The notes under the pieces: generated by a model
Told to the model about the DNA's origin: nothing
The model's database searches: none
The model's input: only the letters and a program-made list of their open reading frames with translations
Shown: positions 9,134-17,776 of the stretch, piece after piece
How the letters are laid out: the number at the start of each line of letters is the position of its first letter
Position numbering within the stretch: position 1 is the first letter of the stretch
Translations under genes and position numbers: made by a program
Origin: Lachnospiraceae bacterium
Lineage (GTDB): Bacteria; Bacillota; Clostridia; Lachnospirales; Lachnospiraceae
Assembly: GCA_024693135.1 (NCBI GenBank)
Contig: JAILLN010000055.1
Coordinates: forward strand, 1 to 53,819
Reading direction: 5' to 3'
Length of the DNA: 53,819 bases

Positions 9134-9293
9134 GGTCGGCTGGCCGTCTGGCAGCGTGATGACGTCCTGGTCCCGCGCAATGGGAACCCGTGAACCGTGT
9201 CAGGTCGGGAACGAAGCAGCACTAAGCGGGATGAACATGTGACGCGGGGGTGCCGGTTCCGAGCGTTGTCGGGCGGTATCAGCGGCCTTTTTT
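9134..9293 (+). ncRNA. ffs: Signal recognition particle RNA (bacterial 4.5S/6S type)
   Basis: The conserved domain IV apex is plain: GTGTCAGGTCGGGAACGAAGCAGC at about 9197-9220 (the GGTCAGG...AAGCAGC core). The flanks GTCCCGCGCAATGGGAACCCGTG and GACGCGGGGGTGCCGG follow the family layout. A 14-bp helix closes the long arm (9143-9156 with 9264-9277, including G-U pairs). A 5-bp end helix pairs 9134-9138 with 9283-9287, and the T-run after 9288 makes it double as the terminator. The RNA binds Ffh for co-translational membrane targeting. It lies between tadA and a sensor kinase and has its own promoter. Confidence 0.95.
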
Positions 9294-9349
9294 ATGTCGG
9301 ATCCGGATAAGGGAAGGATCATCGTCGGCAGGAAAGCATTTATGGGTCT

Positions 9350-12300
9350 ATGGATATGAATTTCCCAGGGATTTCTCCTAATGATAATAAAAAACGCCTT
9401 CTGACCGCGGCTGTCATCACGGTCATCGGTACCGCGGTAAGTCTTTGCGCCACACAGATCTCTTTGTCGGCAGGCATGTATACTGTCCTGGGCGGGATCG
9501 GGATCCTCTTTGTGTCTGCTCTTTGCGGGTCTTATCCGGGCCTGCTGTCGGTTTTCATCGTCTTCATCTTCCGTACTTACATTGACGGAGCATATGCTTA
9601 TGTCATGTTCCTTTATATGCTGGGTTCCATGATCGTAGCCTGGGCCAGCAGCTCCGGGTGCTTCAAGAAGCTTTGGAAGAGCATCCTTCTTGGCCTGGTC
9701 ACGGCTTTTTTCATCGGCTCACTGGATCTATGGGTATCCCATGTAACCTTAGGTTCTGCCCTGGAAGCCGATATGCTGGCAAGGGATTTCTGGGTGGGAT
9801 ATACGACAGAATTTGCGGAATGCATCCTCTTTTCCATCTGCTGCTATCTGATCTTCCGCTTCCTGCCGGAAAAATATAAGCTGCTCCTGCCCCAGGGCAT
9901 CTTTTATATGGACAACGAAACAGAAGCCCGGTATTTCCGGACGCGCCTTCGCCATCAGGCGAAGCTTTCCCTCAAGATCTCTGCCCTGGTCATTACGGAA
10001 GCCGTGATCCTGACCATGGCGGCCGCCTATTTTGCCAATATGCTGATCGGATCCATCAATTTCGACATGGTGCCGCCGAGGGAGCAGCGGGATGGGGAAG
10101 CGGCTCCTCCGGAAAAGCCTGAGGAGGAGCAGGATCTGGAAAGGATGATCCAGACCGCAGTGCAGCAGGGCGAGGATGAGATAGAGATCACAAGGCGGTA
10201 TATCCTTTCCAGCAACATGCCGGAGGGGATGAAGATAAACTTCCTGGCAAGGCTTGACCGGATCAGCAGTGAGGTCAGCGGAAATAATGTGTTCCGGGAT
10301 TTCCGTGAGGTAGGCCATGCCTTTGATAATGCGAATCTGGACAGGAAGACAGCCATTGCCTTTGATATCCGGCTTATCATGCTCTTAGCCACCTTTGCCA
10401 CTCCGGTGGTGCTCATTACCAATGCCTTTGCCCAGCACAGCGTGGCCTTTCCCATTGTACAGATGTCCAGGGCTATGGACAATTTCGTAGCCTACAGCGA
10501 TGAAGAAAAGCGCTATGAGGGCAGACGCTCCATTGAGGCGCTTAATATCCATACCCATGATGAGATCGGAGGCCTGTATCAGTCCCTGGTGACTACGGTA
10601 CGCAATATCGACAACTACCTGAACCGGCTGAAGGCGGAGGAGGAGCTGCAGAATAACCTCAAGGTCGCCCAGGCCGCAAGCGATGCCAAATCTGCCTTCC
10701 TTTCCAGCATGTCCCATGAGATCCGGACTCCCATCAATGCCGTGCTGGGCTTTGATGAAATGATCCTCATGGAAAATAAGGATCCGGATATCGAGAAATA
10801 TGCAGAAGACATCCAGTCTGCCGGCAAAAGCCTTCTGGCTCTTATTAATGACATCCTTGACTTTTCCAAGATCGAAGCGGGCAAGATGGATATTATTCCC
10901 GTGGAATACGAGCTGTCCTCCACGATCAATGATCTGATCAGCATGATCTCCACCCTTGCCAGGGATAAGGGGCTGTATTTTGACGTGAATGTAGACAGCG
11001 CCATGCCGCATATCCTGGTGGGGGATGAGATCCGGCTGAAGCAGATCATGCTCAATATCCTGACCAACGCCGTAAAGTACACGGAAAAGGGCGGGATAAC
11101 CTTCAATATAGGCTTTGAAAAGATCGATGAAGAGCAGATCTATTTCATCGTCCACATAAAAGATACCGGCATCGGCATCCGGGAAGAGGACAAGGACAGG
11201 CTCTTCTCGCCCTTTGAAAGGCTGGATGAGGTCAATGAAGCAAAGAACCGTTCGGTCAAGGGCACGGGGCTTGGCTTAAGCATCACAAAGCAGCTGCTGC
11301 AGAAGATGGACTCCGCCCTGGAGGTAGACAGCGTCTTCGGAGAAGGCTCGGACTTCCACTTTAAGGTCGTCCAGAAGGTGGGAAAATGGGAGGAAGTGGG
11401 CAACCTGGCCGAGGCCTTTAAGAAATATCTTCCCCATGAAGCCGAGAAGCATAAGAATGATAACTTCTTTGCCCCGGATGCAAAGATCCTGGTGGTGGAC
11501 GATACGGAGAATAACCTGCTCGTGGTACAAAGGCTCTTAAAGCGGACAAAGATCCAGATCGATACGGCTCCTTCCGGCGAGGAGGCCCTGAAGATGATCT
11601 GCAGGAATGTGTATGATATTGTCTATCTTGACCACATGATGCCGGAGATGGACGGCATCGAAACCCTGAAGGCCATGAAGGGAATGACCGGCAACCTCAA
11701 TGAATTCATCCCCTGGATCGTTTTGACCGCCAATGCCGTGAGCGGGGCAAGGGAGACCTATATGGAAGCAGGCTTTACGGACTATATGACAAAGCCGGTG
11801 AACTACCTTTCCTTGAAAAATTCCCTGCTGAAATACCTCCCGAAGGAAAAGATCCAGATCCTGGATGAGGGAGAGCAGGCTATGCAGGAAGAGAGCACCG
11901 AAGCACAAGAGGAAGCCGGAGCGGCCGTGGATCCCGCCCTCAGGGAAAAGCTCATGTCCATCGGAGAGATCCATTATCAGGATGCCATCCGTAATTCGGG
12001 GGGAGAGGATATCCTGATCGACGTGATGAAGGGCTATGCCCAGTCCGTTCCGGAAAAAAGCGCCTTGATCGAGCAGTACAGCTCCAGCGGGGATTACAAG
12101 AATTACACCATCCAGGTGCATGCCCTGAAAAGCTCTTCCCGCCTGATCGGAGCCATGGATCTAAGCCGGATGGCAGAAGGGCTTGAGGCAAGCGGCAATG
12201 CGGCCCAGGGCAGCGGGCCGGAACGCCTGGATGCGGTGAGCCGTATCGCTTTTGATACGCCAAAGCTTCTGTCACAGTACCGGAGCCTGGGAGAAAAGCT

Positions 12301-12550
12301 GTCTGTGCTGGAGGAAAAGCCGAAGGACGGGCTGTCTGAAATACCGGAGGCGGAGCTGAAGGAGATCCTATCTGCCATCCGGGAATTTGCGGATGCCTTT
12401 GACTTTGACGATGTGGATGCGGCGATGAAGCAGCTGGAGGATTACCGGGTGCCGGAAGCGTATACAGACCGGATAGCCGCCCTTAAGACCATGGCGATGA
12501 ATGTGGACAGGGACGGGATCTTAGGCTTATTAAGGGAGGATCAGCCATGA
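9350..12550 (+). CDS. Hybrid sensor histidine kinase with receiver and Hpt domains
   Basis: A 1066-residue membrane kinase. About residues 14-180 form five or six transmembrane helices. A further membrane pair (about 205-235 and 330-355) brackets an extracytoplasmic loop of about 95 residues. A HAMP-like linker leads to HisKA with the phospho-His456 in MSHEIRTP. HATPase_c has a GTGLGLSI G-box. A receiver domain follows with phospho-Asp761 (VYLDHMMPEMDG), then an Hpt domain with His924 (VHALKSSSR). This is a full phosphorelay in one chain. The signal is unknown. The stop codon overlaps the ATG of the next gene, a receiver protein that is its probable partner. The start at 9350 has a weak upstream ribosome binding site; ATG 9342 is out of frame. 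Confidence 0.93.
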   Translation: MDMNFPGISPNDNKKRLLTAAVITVIGTAVSLCATQISLSAGMYTVLGGIGILFVSALCGSYPGLLSVFIVFIFRTYIDGAYAYVMFLYMLGSMIVAWASSSGCFKKLWKSILLGLVTAFFIGSLDLWVSHVTLGSALEADMLARDFWVGYTTEFAECILFSICCYLIFRFLPEKYKLLLPQGIFYMDNETEARYFRTRLRHQAKLSLKISALVITEAVILTMAAAYFANMLIGSINFDMVPPREQRDGEAAPPEKPEEEQDLERMIQTAVQQGEDEIEITRRYILSSNMPEGMKINFLARLDRISSEVSGNNVFRDFREVGHAFDNANLDRKTAIAFDIRLIMLLATFATPVVLITNAFAQHSVAFPIVQMSRAMDNFVAYSDEEKRYEGRRSIEALNIHTHDEIGGLYQSLVTTVRNIDNYLNRLKAEEELQNNLKVAQAASDAKSAFLSSMSHEIRTPINAVLGFDEMILMENKDPDIEKYAEDIQSAGKSLLALINDILDFSKIEAGKMDIIPVEYELSSTINDLISMISTLARDKGLYFDVNVDSAMPHILVGDEIRLKQIMLNILTNAVKYTEKGGITFNIGFEKIDEEQIYFIVHIKDTGIGIREEDKDRLFSPFERLDEVNEAKNRSVKGTGLGLSITKQLLQKMDSALEVDSVFGEGSDFHFKVVQKVGKWEEVGNLAEAFKKYLPHEAEKHKNDNFFAPDAKILVVDDTENNLLVVQRLLKRTKIQIDTAPSGEEALKMICRNVYDIVYLDHMMPEMDGIETLKAMKGMTGNLNEFIPWIVLTANAVSGARETYMEAGFTDYMTKPVNYLSLKNSLLKYLPKEKIQILDEGEQAMQEESTEAQEEAGAAVDPALREKLMSIGEIHYQDAIRNSGGEDILIDVMKGYAQSVPEKSALIEQYSSSGDYKNYTIQVHALKSSSRLIGAMDLSRMAEGLEASGNAAQGSGPERLDAVSRIAFDTPKLLSQYRSLGEKLSVLEEKPKDGLSEIPEAELKEILSAIREFADAFDFDDVDAAMKQLEDYRVPEAYTDRIAALKTMAMNVDRDGILGLLREDQP

Positions 12551-13323
12551 TGGAAAAGAAAGTATTGCTTTTAAGCGATGCGAAGAGCTTTATGGTGGAT
12601 GCCATCACAAACAATCTGACCGGGGCAGGCTTTGAGGTGGTATGGAGCATTCCTTCCGTGAATGAGATCAGCCGGATGGAGGACAGGCCGTCCATGATCC
12701 TGATGTATCTGGGAGCCTATGTGGAGGAGATCTCTGAAGTCCTGGTATACCTGAAGGATATGGTGATTGAGGAAGAAAAGAAGCTTTTTCTCATCGGATC
12801 GGAGGATGAGCTCGGGATCGTAAAGCAGTCCATCCCGGAGCATGCCATCACGGGGATCATGAGCCGCCCGCTGAATGTGAAGGAGCTGGTGGCACTGATG
12901 GAAAAGGCCGCAAAGGCCATCGAGCAGGAGCAGGAAAAGAAGCATATCCTGGTGGTGGACGACGATCCGGTGATGCTCAGGACCATCAAAAGCTGGCTTT
13001 CCGAAAGGTATCAGGTTACCATGGTCAATTCCGGCATGAATGCCATCACGTTTCTGGGAAAGAACCGGCCGGACCTGATCCTGCTTGACTATGAGATGCC
13101 GGTCTGCTCCGGACCCCAGGCTTTGGAGATGATCCGCTCCGAGTCGGCCACAAGCTCCATCCCCGTCATGTTCCTTACGGCCAAGGGAGACCGGGAAAGC
13201 GTGACCAAGGTGCTAACGCTGAAGCCGGAGGGCTATCTCTTAAAGACCATGGCTCCATCCGATATCATTGCCACGCTGGATGATTTTTTTGAGAAGCAGA
13301 AACTGAAAAAAACGCTCCGTTAG
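12547..13323 (+). CDS. Response regulator with two receiver-like domains, no output domain
   Basis: A 258-residue protein. The second half (about residues 135-255) is a complete receiver: ILVVDDDP acidic pair, LILLDYEMP phospho-Asp, a Thr in MFLTAKG and a Lys in YLLKTMAP. The first half (about 1-125) has the receiver-like opening VLLLSDAKSF and the fold spacing, but lacks the normal double-Asp pocket, so it looks like a pseudo-receiver. There is no DNA-binding or enzymatic output domain. It probably relays phosphate from the upstream hybrid kinase or acts through protein contacts. GGGAGGA is upstream, and the ATGA overlap with the kinase implies coupled synthesis. Confidence 0.88.
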   Translation: MMEKKVLLLSDAKSFMVDAITNNLTGAGFEVVWSIPSVNEISRMEDRPSMILMYLGAYVEEISEVLVYLKDMVIEEEKKLFLIGSEDELGIVKQSIPEHAITGIMSRPLNVKELVALMEKAAKAIEQEQEKKHILVVDDDPVMLRTIKSWLSERYQVTMVNSGMNAITFLGKNRPDLILLDYEMPVCSGPQALEMIRSESATSSIPVMFLTAKGDRESVTKVLTLKPEGYLLKTMAPSDIIATLDDFFEKQKLKKTLR

Positions 13324-13363
13324 ATCAGGATACTTAAAATTATAATTCAGAGGAGGAAAAATC

Positions 13364-14965
13364 ATGGGAACCAAAGAAGCTATTGAAGCCGGAAAGACGT
13401 CTCTGGGGATCGAATTCGGATCTACCAGGATCAAGGCGGTGCTGATCGGGGAGGATTTCGCTCCGCTGGCACAGGGCAGCCACTCCTGGGAAAACCGCCT
13501 GGAAAACGGGGTCTGGACCTACAGCCTGGACGATATCTGGGACGGGCTGAAGGACTGCTATGCCGATCTGGCAAAGGATGTGAAAGAAAAATACGGCACG
13601 GTGCTTACCACCACGGGAGCCATCGGGTTTTCTGCCATGATGCACGGCTATATGGTCTTTGACAAGGAAGGGACTTTGATGACGCCCTTTAGGACCTGGC
13701 GCAATACCATCACGGAGGAGGCTTCGGAAAAGCTGACGAAGCTCTTTGATTTCCATATTCCCCAGAGGTGGAGCGTGGCTCACCTTTATCAGTCTATCCT
13801 CAACGGAGAGGAGCATGTGAAGGACATCGTCTATCTTTCCACCCTGGCAGGCTATGTGCACTGGAAGATGACGGGCGTCAAGGCCGTGGGGATCGGAGAA
13901 GCCTCCGGCATGTTCCCCATCGACCCGGATACGCTGGATTATGATGAGGGCATGGTGAAGAAATTTGATGAAGACGTGGCCGGGAAGGGATTTCCCTGGA
14001 AGCTCCGCGACATCCTTCCTAAGGTACTGGTGGCGGGACAGGAGGCCGGCAGGCTTACCGAGGAAGGGGCAAAGCTCTTAGATCCCACGGGGAACCTGAA
14101 GGCCGGGATCCCGCTGTGTCCCGCAGAGGGAGACGCAGGCACGGGCATGACAGCCACCAACAGCACCGCGGTCCGTACCGGAAACGTATCGGCAGGTACC
14201 TCCTGCTTCGCCATGGTAGTCCTGGAAAAGAACCTGGGCCAGGTCTACGATGAGCTGGACATGGTGACGACTCCCTCCGGCAAGCCGGTGGCCATGGTAC
14301 ACTGCAACAACTGTACTTCAGACCTCAATGCCTGGGTCAGCCTCTTCAAGGAGGTGATCGCCCTTTCCGGAGGAAGCATCGATACCTCCAAGCTCTATGA
14401 GAGCCTCTTTGCGGAAGCCATGAAGGGAGACCCGGAATGCGGAGGGCTTCTGGCCTACAATTATCTCTCCGGAGAGCACATCACCCATATGGAGGAGGGG
14501 CGGCCGCTCTTCGTGAGGACGGCAGACAGCAGCTTCACCCTGGCAAACTTCATGCGCACCACCCTCTTTACGGCGCTGGGAGCCTTAAAGACCGGCATGA
14601 ATATCCTGATCCGTAAGGAAAACGTAAAGGTAGACCGCATTACCGGCCATGGCGGATGGTTTAATTCCGGCAGGCCCAGCCAGCTCATTATGGCGGCAGC
14701 CCTGGGCGTACCGGTGGCCGTCATGGAGACGGCAGGAGAGGGCGGCCCCTGGGGGCAGGCCATCCTGGCGGACTATATGCTTCGCAAGGGAGAAAAGGAA
14801 ACCCTGGAGGATTACCTGGACAAGAAGGTATTCAAGGGTGCCAAGGGATCCCAGGCAGATCCGGTGGAGGCAGACGTGAAGGGCTTTGATGTATTTCTGG
14901 AGCGCTATACAAAGGGCCTTGTCATAGAGCGCGCGGCCATAGACTCCCTGACCTCTACACCTTAA
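13364..14965 (+). CDS. FGGY-family carbohydrate kinase
   Basis: A 533-residue ATP-dependent sugar kinase. The N-terminal phosphate-binding loop reads [15 protein letters not shown]. The centre has [15 protein letters not shown] and GNVSAGTS, the actin-fold phosphate-2 region. [21 protein letters not shown] and [10 protein letters not shown] form the adenosine region of FGGY kinases. The sugar is not determined; it resembles ribulokinase/xylulokinase-type members generally. It has a strong AGAGGAGG ribosome binding site and no sugar-pathway neighbours. Its stop codon overlaps, by 11 nt on the opposite strand, the end of the convergent response regulator gene. Confidence 0.88.
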   Translation: MGTKEAIEAGKTSLGIEFGSTRIKAVLIGEDFAPLAQGSHSWENRLENGVWTYSLDDIWDGLKDCYADLAKDVKEKYGTVLTTTGAIGFSAMMHGYMVFDKEGTLMTPFRTWRNTITEEASEKLTKLFDFHIPQRWSVAHLYQSILNGEEHVKDIVYLSTLAGYVHWKMTGVKAVGIGEASGMFPIDPDTLDYDEGMVKKFDEDVAGKGFPWKLRDILPKVLVAGQEAGRLTEEGAKLLDPTGNLKAGIPLCPAEGDAGTGMTATNSTAVRTGNVSAGTSCFAMVVLEKNLGQVYDELDMVTTPSGKPVAMVHCNNCTSDLNAWVSLFKEVIALSGGSIDTSKLYESLFAEAMKGDPECGGLLAYNYLSGEHITHMEEGRPLFVRTADSSFTLANFMRTTLFTALGALKTGMNILIRKENVKVDRITGHGGWFNSGRPSQLIMAAALGVPVAVMETAGEGGPWGQAILADYMLRKGEKETLEDYLDKKVFKGAKGSQADPVEADVKGFDVFLERYTKGLVIERAAIDSLTSTP

Positions 14966-15644
14966 AGCGGTATCCCACGCCCCAGATCGTCTCGATATAC
15001 TGGGGATTGGAGGTATTGTATTCGATCTTTTCCCGGATCTTCTTGATGTGGACGGTGACGGTGGCAATGTCTCCCACAGAGTCCATTTCCCAGATCTCCC
15101 GGAAAAGATCCTCCTTGGAATAGACATGGTTCGGGTTCTGGGCCAGGAAGGCCAGGATATCGAATTCCTTTGTGGTCAGGCTCTTTTCTTCGCCGTTGAC
15201 CCATACTCTGCGGGCTGTTTTGTCAATCTTCAGCCCGCGGATCTCTATGATGTCATTGACCGGGGTAAGCCCTGCCGTCAGCCTTTCATACCGGGACAGA
15301 TGCGCCTTGACCCTGGCCACCATCTCGCTGGGGGAAAAGGGCTTTGTGATATAATCGTCTGCCCCCAGGCCAAGGGCACGGATCTTATCGATGTCGTCTT
15401 TTTTTGCAGAGATCACCATGACGGGGGTATTGCGGACCTCCCGGATCTGCCGGCAGATCTCAAACCCGTCCACATCCGGGAGCATGAGGTCCAGTATGAT
15501 CAGGTCAAAGTCCTCCTTCAGGGCCCGGTCCAGCCCCCTGCTTCCTGTATTTTCCACCGTTACGGTAAAATTCGACAGCTCCAGATAGTCTTTTTCCAGC
15601 TCTGCGATGGATTCTTCATCTTCAACGATCAGGATCTTGTTCAT
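14955..15644 (-). CDS. OmpR/PhoB-family response regulator (VanR-like)
   Basis: A 229-residue two-domain regulator. The receiver (1-120) has the acidic pair in ILIVEDEE, phospho-Asp in LIILDLMLP and Lys in DDYITKPF. The C-terminal winged helix (about 130-229) has [25 protein letters not shown] and ends with the typical [11 protein letters not shown]. It binds DNA after phosphorylation by the kinase encoded just upstream on the same strand; the stop and start are one base apart. GGAGG precedes the ATG. The targets are unknown. Confidence 0.95.
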   Translation of the reverse strand: MNKILIVEDEESIAELEKDYLELSNFTVTVENTGSRGLDRALKEDFDLIILDLMLPDVDGFEICRQIREVRNTPVMVISAKKDDIDKIRALGLGADDYITKPFSPSEMVARVKAHLSRYERLTAGLTPVNDIIEIRGLKIDKTARRVWVNGEEKSLTTKEFDILAFLAQNPNHVYSKEDLFREIWEMDSVGDIATVTVHIKKIREKIEYNTSNPQYIETIWGVGYRFKV

Positions 15645-15645
15645 A

Positions 15646-16872
15646 TCAGCCTCCGTCCGTGCTTCCTAAGTCCTTATTGCCGGGTTCTGTATATTTTCTG
15701 AATTCGATCAGCATGGTAGTGCCTTCTCCCTGCACGCTCGTGGCCCAGATCCGGCCGCCCTGGTCCTCCACGATCTTCTTCACGATGGAAAGACCGATGC
15801 CGGAGCCGCCCTTGGAGGAATTCCTGGAGGAATCCGTGCGGTAGAAACGGTCAAAGATATAGGGCAGATCCCTGGAAGAGATGCCGATGCCGTTATCGCT
15901 CAGCTCGATCCGGACGGAATCTCCCGCATCCTTCAGCCGGATGGACAGCAGCCCGTCCTCCTTATCCATGTATTTTATGGAATTGCCCACGATATTATTG
16001 ATGACCTTTTTCAGCTGTACCGGATCGGCGATCACCAGGGTATCGGAGGGGATCTCGTTTGTGTATTCCAGGCGGATCCGCTCTGCCTCCAGGTCCATGG
16101 AGATATCGTCGGTGCAGTCCTGGAAATAGTCCGACAGGTTGATCTTGGCGAAGCTGTAAGGGATGCGGTTCGCATCGATCCCGGAGTAGAAGGTCAGCTC
16201 ATTGATCAGCCGGTCCATGTCATTGGCCTTGTTGTATATGGTATGGACGTATTTGTCCAGCTTTTCCGGAGTATCTGCCACCCCGTCCAGGATCCCCTCC
16301 GCATAGCCCTTGATGGAGGTCACGGGGGTCTTCAGGTCATGGGTGATATTGCTGATGAGCTCCCGGTTTGCTGTCTCATTCTCCAGCTTGACTTCCGAGG
16401 ATTCCTTGAGCCTGGCCCGCATATCGTTGAAATTCTCGCAAAGGATCATCAGCTCGTCCTTCGTTTCGGGCACGGTCACCTCATAGTCCAGGTTTCCTTC
16501 CTTGATCTGCTGGGTCGCCTCGGTGAGCTGGCGGATGGGATTCAGCAGGCTGGTATGGATCCAGTATATGATCAGAATGCCCGTGGCGATCAGGATGGCA
16601 AGCTGTGAAAGCATCATCTGCATGGCCGTGAGCTTGATCCGCTGTATGATGTCCTGGGTTCTTCCGGACCGGTGGAGTGCATTACCGGAGGGCTTCAGCA
16701 TGATCTCGGGCTGGCCGATGACGACTGCCGCCTCTTCTTCCGAAAGGCCGAGATCCTGGGATAATTCCTTCAGCTGATAGGTTCCGATGGAGACGAAGGA
16801 GACGGCGATCAGCAGGGGAGGCAGGAGGACTACAGCCAAAAAAGCAATCAAGATTTTCGTTCTTATGCTCAT
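15646..16872 (-). CDS. Sensor histidine kinase (VanS-like)
   Basis: I start it at the ATG at 16872 (MSIRTKILIAFLAVV), giving 408 residues. The longer open frame to 16968 only adds a charged stretch before the first membrane helix. There are two transmembrane helices (about 6-28 and 85-108) around a short extracytoplasmic loop, then HAMP, HisKA with NITHDLKTPVTSIKGY, and HATPase_c with DNGIGI and GGSGIGLSIV. It phosphorylates the following response regulator. The kinase gene comes before the regulator gene. No convincing ribosome binding site is visible at either start, so the N-terminus is less sure than the function. Confidence 0.9.
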   Translation of the reverse strand: MSIRTKILIAFLAVVLLPPLLIAVSFVSIGTYQLKELSQDLGLSEEEAAVVIGQPEIMLKPSGNALHRSGRTQDIIQRIKLTAMQMMLSQLAILIATGILIIYWIHTSLLNPIRQLTEATQQIKEGNLDYEVTVPETKDELMILCENFNDMRARLKESSEVKLENETANRELISNITHDLKTPVTSIKGYAEGILDGVADTPEKLDKYVHTIYNKANDMDRLINELTFYSGIDANRIPYSFAKINLSDYFQDCTDDISMDLEAERIRLEYTNEIPSDTLVIADPVQLKKVINNIVGNSIKYMDKEDGLLSIRLKDAGDSVRIELSDNGIGISSRDLPYIFDRFYRTDSSRNSSKGGSGIGLSIVKKIVEDQGGRIWATSVQGEGTTMLIEFRKYTEPGNKDLGSTDGG

Positions 16873-16940
16873 AACATTTTCATGATACCATATCTGTACG
16901 GCAGCAGTTCTGAATTTTTTATAAAACCTTTGTCTTTTGG

Positions 16941-16969
16941 TTGACTTCAATGGGAAAATAAACGACAAT
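16941..16969 (+). promoter_or_regulatory. Candidate rubrerythrin promoter
   Basis: TTGACT (16941-16946), 17 bp, GACAAT (16964-16969). The -35 box is strong and the -10 box moderate (matches at positions 2, 4, 5 and 6). No PerR-like box was recognised. Confidence 0.5.
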
Positions 16970-17077
16970 ACTCATAAAATGTAATGTTTTCCAAAACCTA
17001 GGCCTGCCGGATGGCAGGGGGCAGCGGGACGGTTACATTAAAATTAGGGAGTGCGGTCAGCACAAGGAGGAAAACAA

Positions 17078-17617
17078 ATGAAATACGTATGTCAGGTCTG
17101 TGGGTATGTACATGAGGGAGACGAGCCTCCGGAGAAATGCCCGCAGTGTAATGCGCCGAAGGAGAAATTCACCGCCCAGAGCGGAGAAATGGAATGGGCG
17201 GCAGAGCATGTGGTAGGCGTGGCAAAGGGCGCGCCCCAGGATATCATCGATGACCTCCGTTCGAATTTCAACGGAGAATGCTCGGAAGTGGGCATGTATC
17301 TGGCCATGAGCCGGGTAGCTTACAGGGAGGGATATCCCGAGATCGGCGAATACTGGCGCAGGGCAGCCTTTGAGGAAGCAGAGCATGCGGCGAAGTTTGC
17401 AGAGCTTCTGGGAGAGGTGGTGACGGATTCCACCAAGAAGAATCTGGAAATGCGCGTAGAAGCAGAAAATGGCGCCACCGCCGGAAAGACCAACCTGGCA
17501 AAGCGTGCAAAAGAGCTGAATCTGGATGCCATCCATGATACCGTACATGAAATGGCCAGGGATGAAGCCAGGCACGGAAAGGCATTTGCGGGCCTGCTGA
17601 AGAGGTATTTCGGGTAA
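17078..17617 (+). CDS. Rubrerythrin with N-terminal rubredoxin domain (reverse rubrerythrin)
   Basis: A 179-residue non-heme iron peroxidase. The first 35 residues form a rubredoxin iron site (Cys5, Cys8, Cys21, Cys24 in the CxxCG and CPxC pattern). The rest is a ferritin-like four-helix bundle with a carboxylate-bridged di-iron site, including EEAEHAAKF and MARDEARHG. The rubredoxin-first order is the reverse-rubrerythrin arrangement of anaerobic Firmicutes, which reduces hydrogen peroxide with NAD(P)H-derived electrons. The ATG at 17078 has AAGGAGG seven bases upstream; the in-frame GTG at 17051 lacks one. A hairpin follows the gene, consistent with a single-gene unit. Confidence 0.95.
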   Translation: MKYVCQVCGYVHEGDEPPEKCPQCNAPKEKFTAQSGEMEWAAEHVVGVAKGAPQDIIDDLRSNFNGECSEVGMYLAMSRVAYREGYPEIGEYWRRAAFEEAEHAAKFAELLGEVVTDSTKKNLEMRVEAENGATAGKTNLAKRAKELNLDAIHDTVHEMARDEARHGKAFAGLLKRYFG

Positions 17618-17621
17618 GGAT

Positions 17622-17707
17622 CTCCTGCCGGACATAATGAGAAAAGCACAGGGCAGCACTTTTCCGTTAAGGAGGGTGTTGCCCTTTATCATCTTTTCCG
17701 GCAGGAG
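17622..17707. terminator. Nested inverted repeat after rubrerythrin, probable terminator
   Basis: The inner stem AGGGCAGCAC (17650-17659) pairs with GTGTTGCCCT (17676-17685), with one G-U pair. A T-rich tail TTATCATCTTTT follows. An outer 11-bp pair, CTCCTGCCGGA (17622-17632) with TCCGGCAGGAG (17697-17707), encloses it. The inner part can act as the rubrerythrin terminator; the role of the outer arms is unclear. Confidence 0.55.
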
Positions 17708-17776
17708 GCTTTGGGAGCAAAGCATTTCAAACGGCAGTTAAATGTCTTCGCGGGTATAGGAAGGATGGGAGAGGAA

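Noticed and set aside
16873..16968. Upstream extension of the VanS-like kinase
   Set aside because: It adds a basic, aromatic stretch before the first membrane helix that is not family-like. The ATG at 16872 gives a normal N-terminus.
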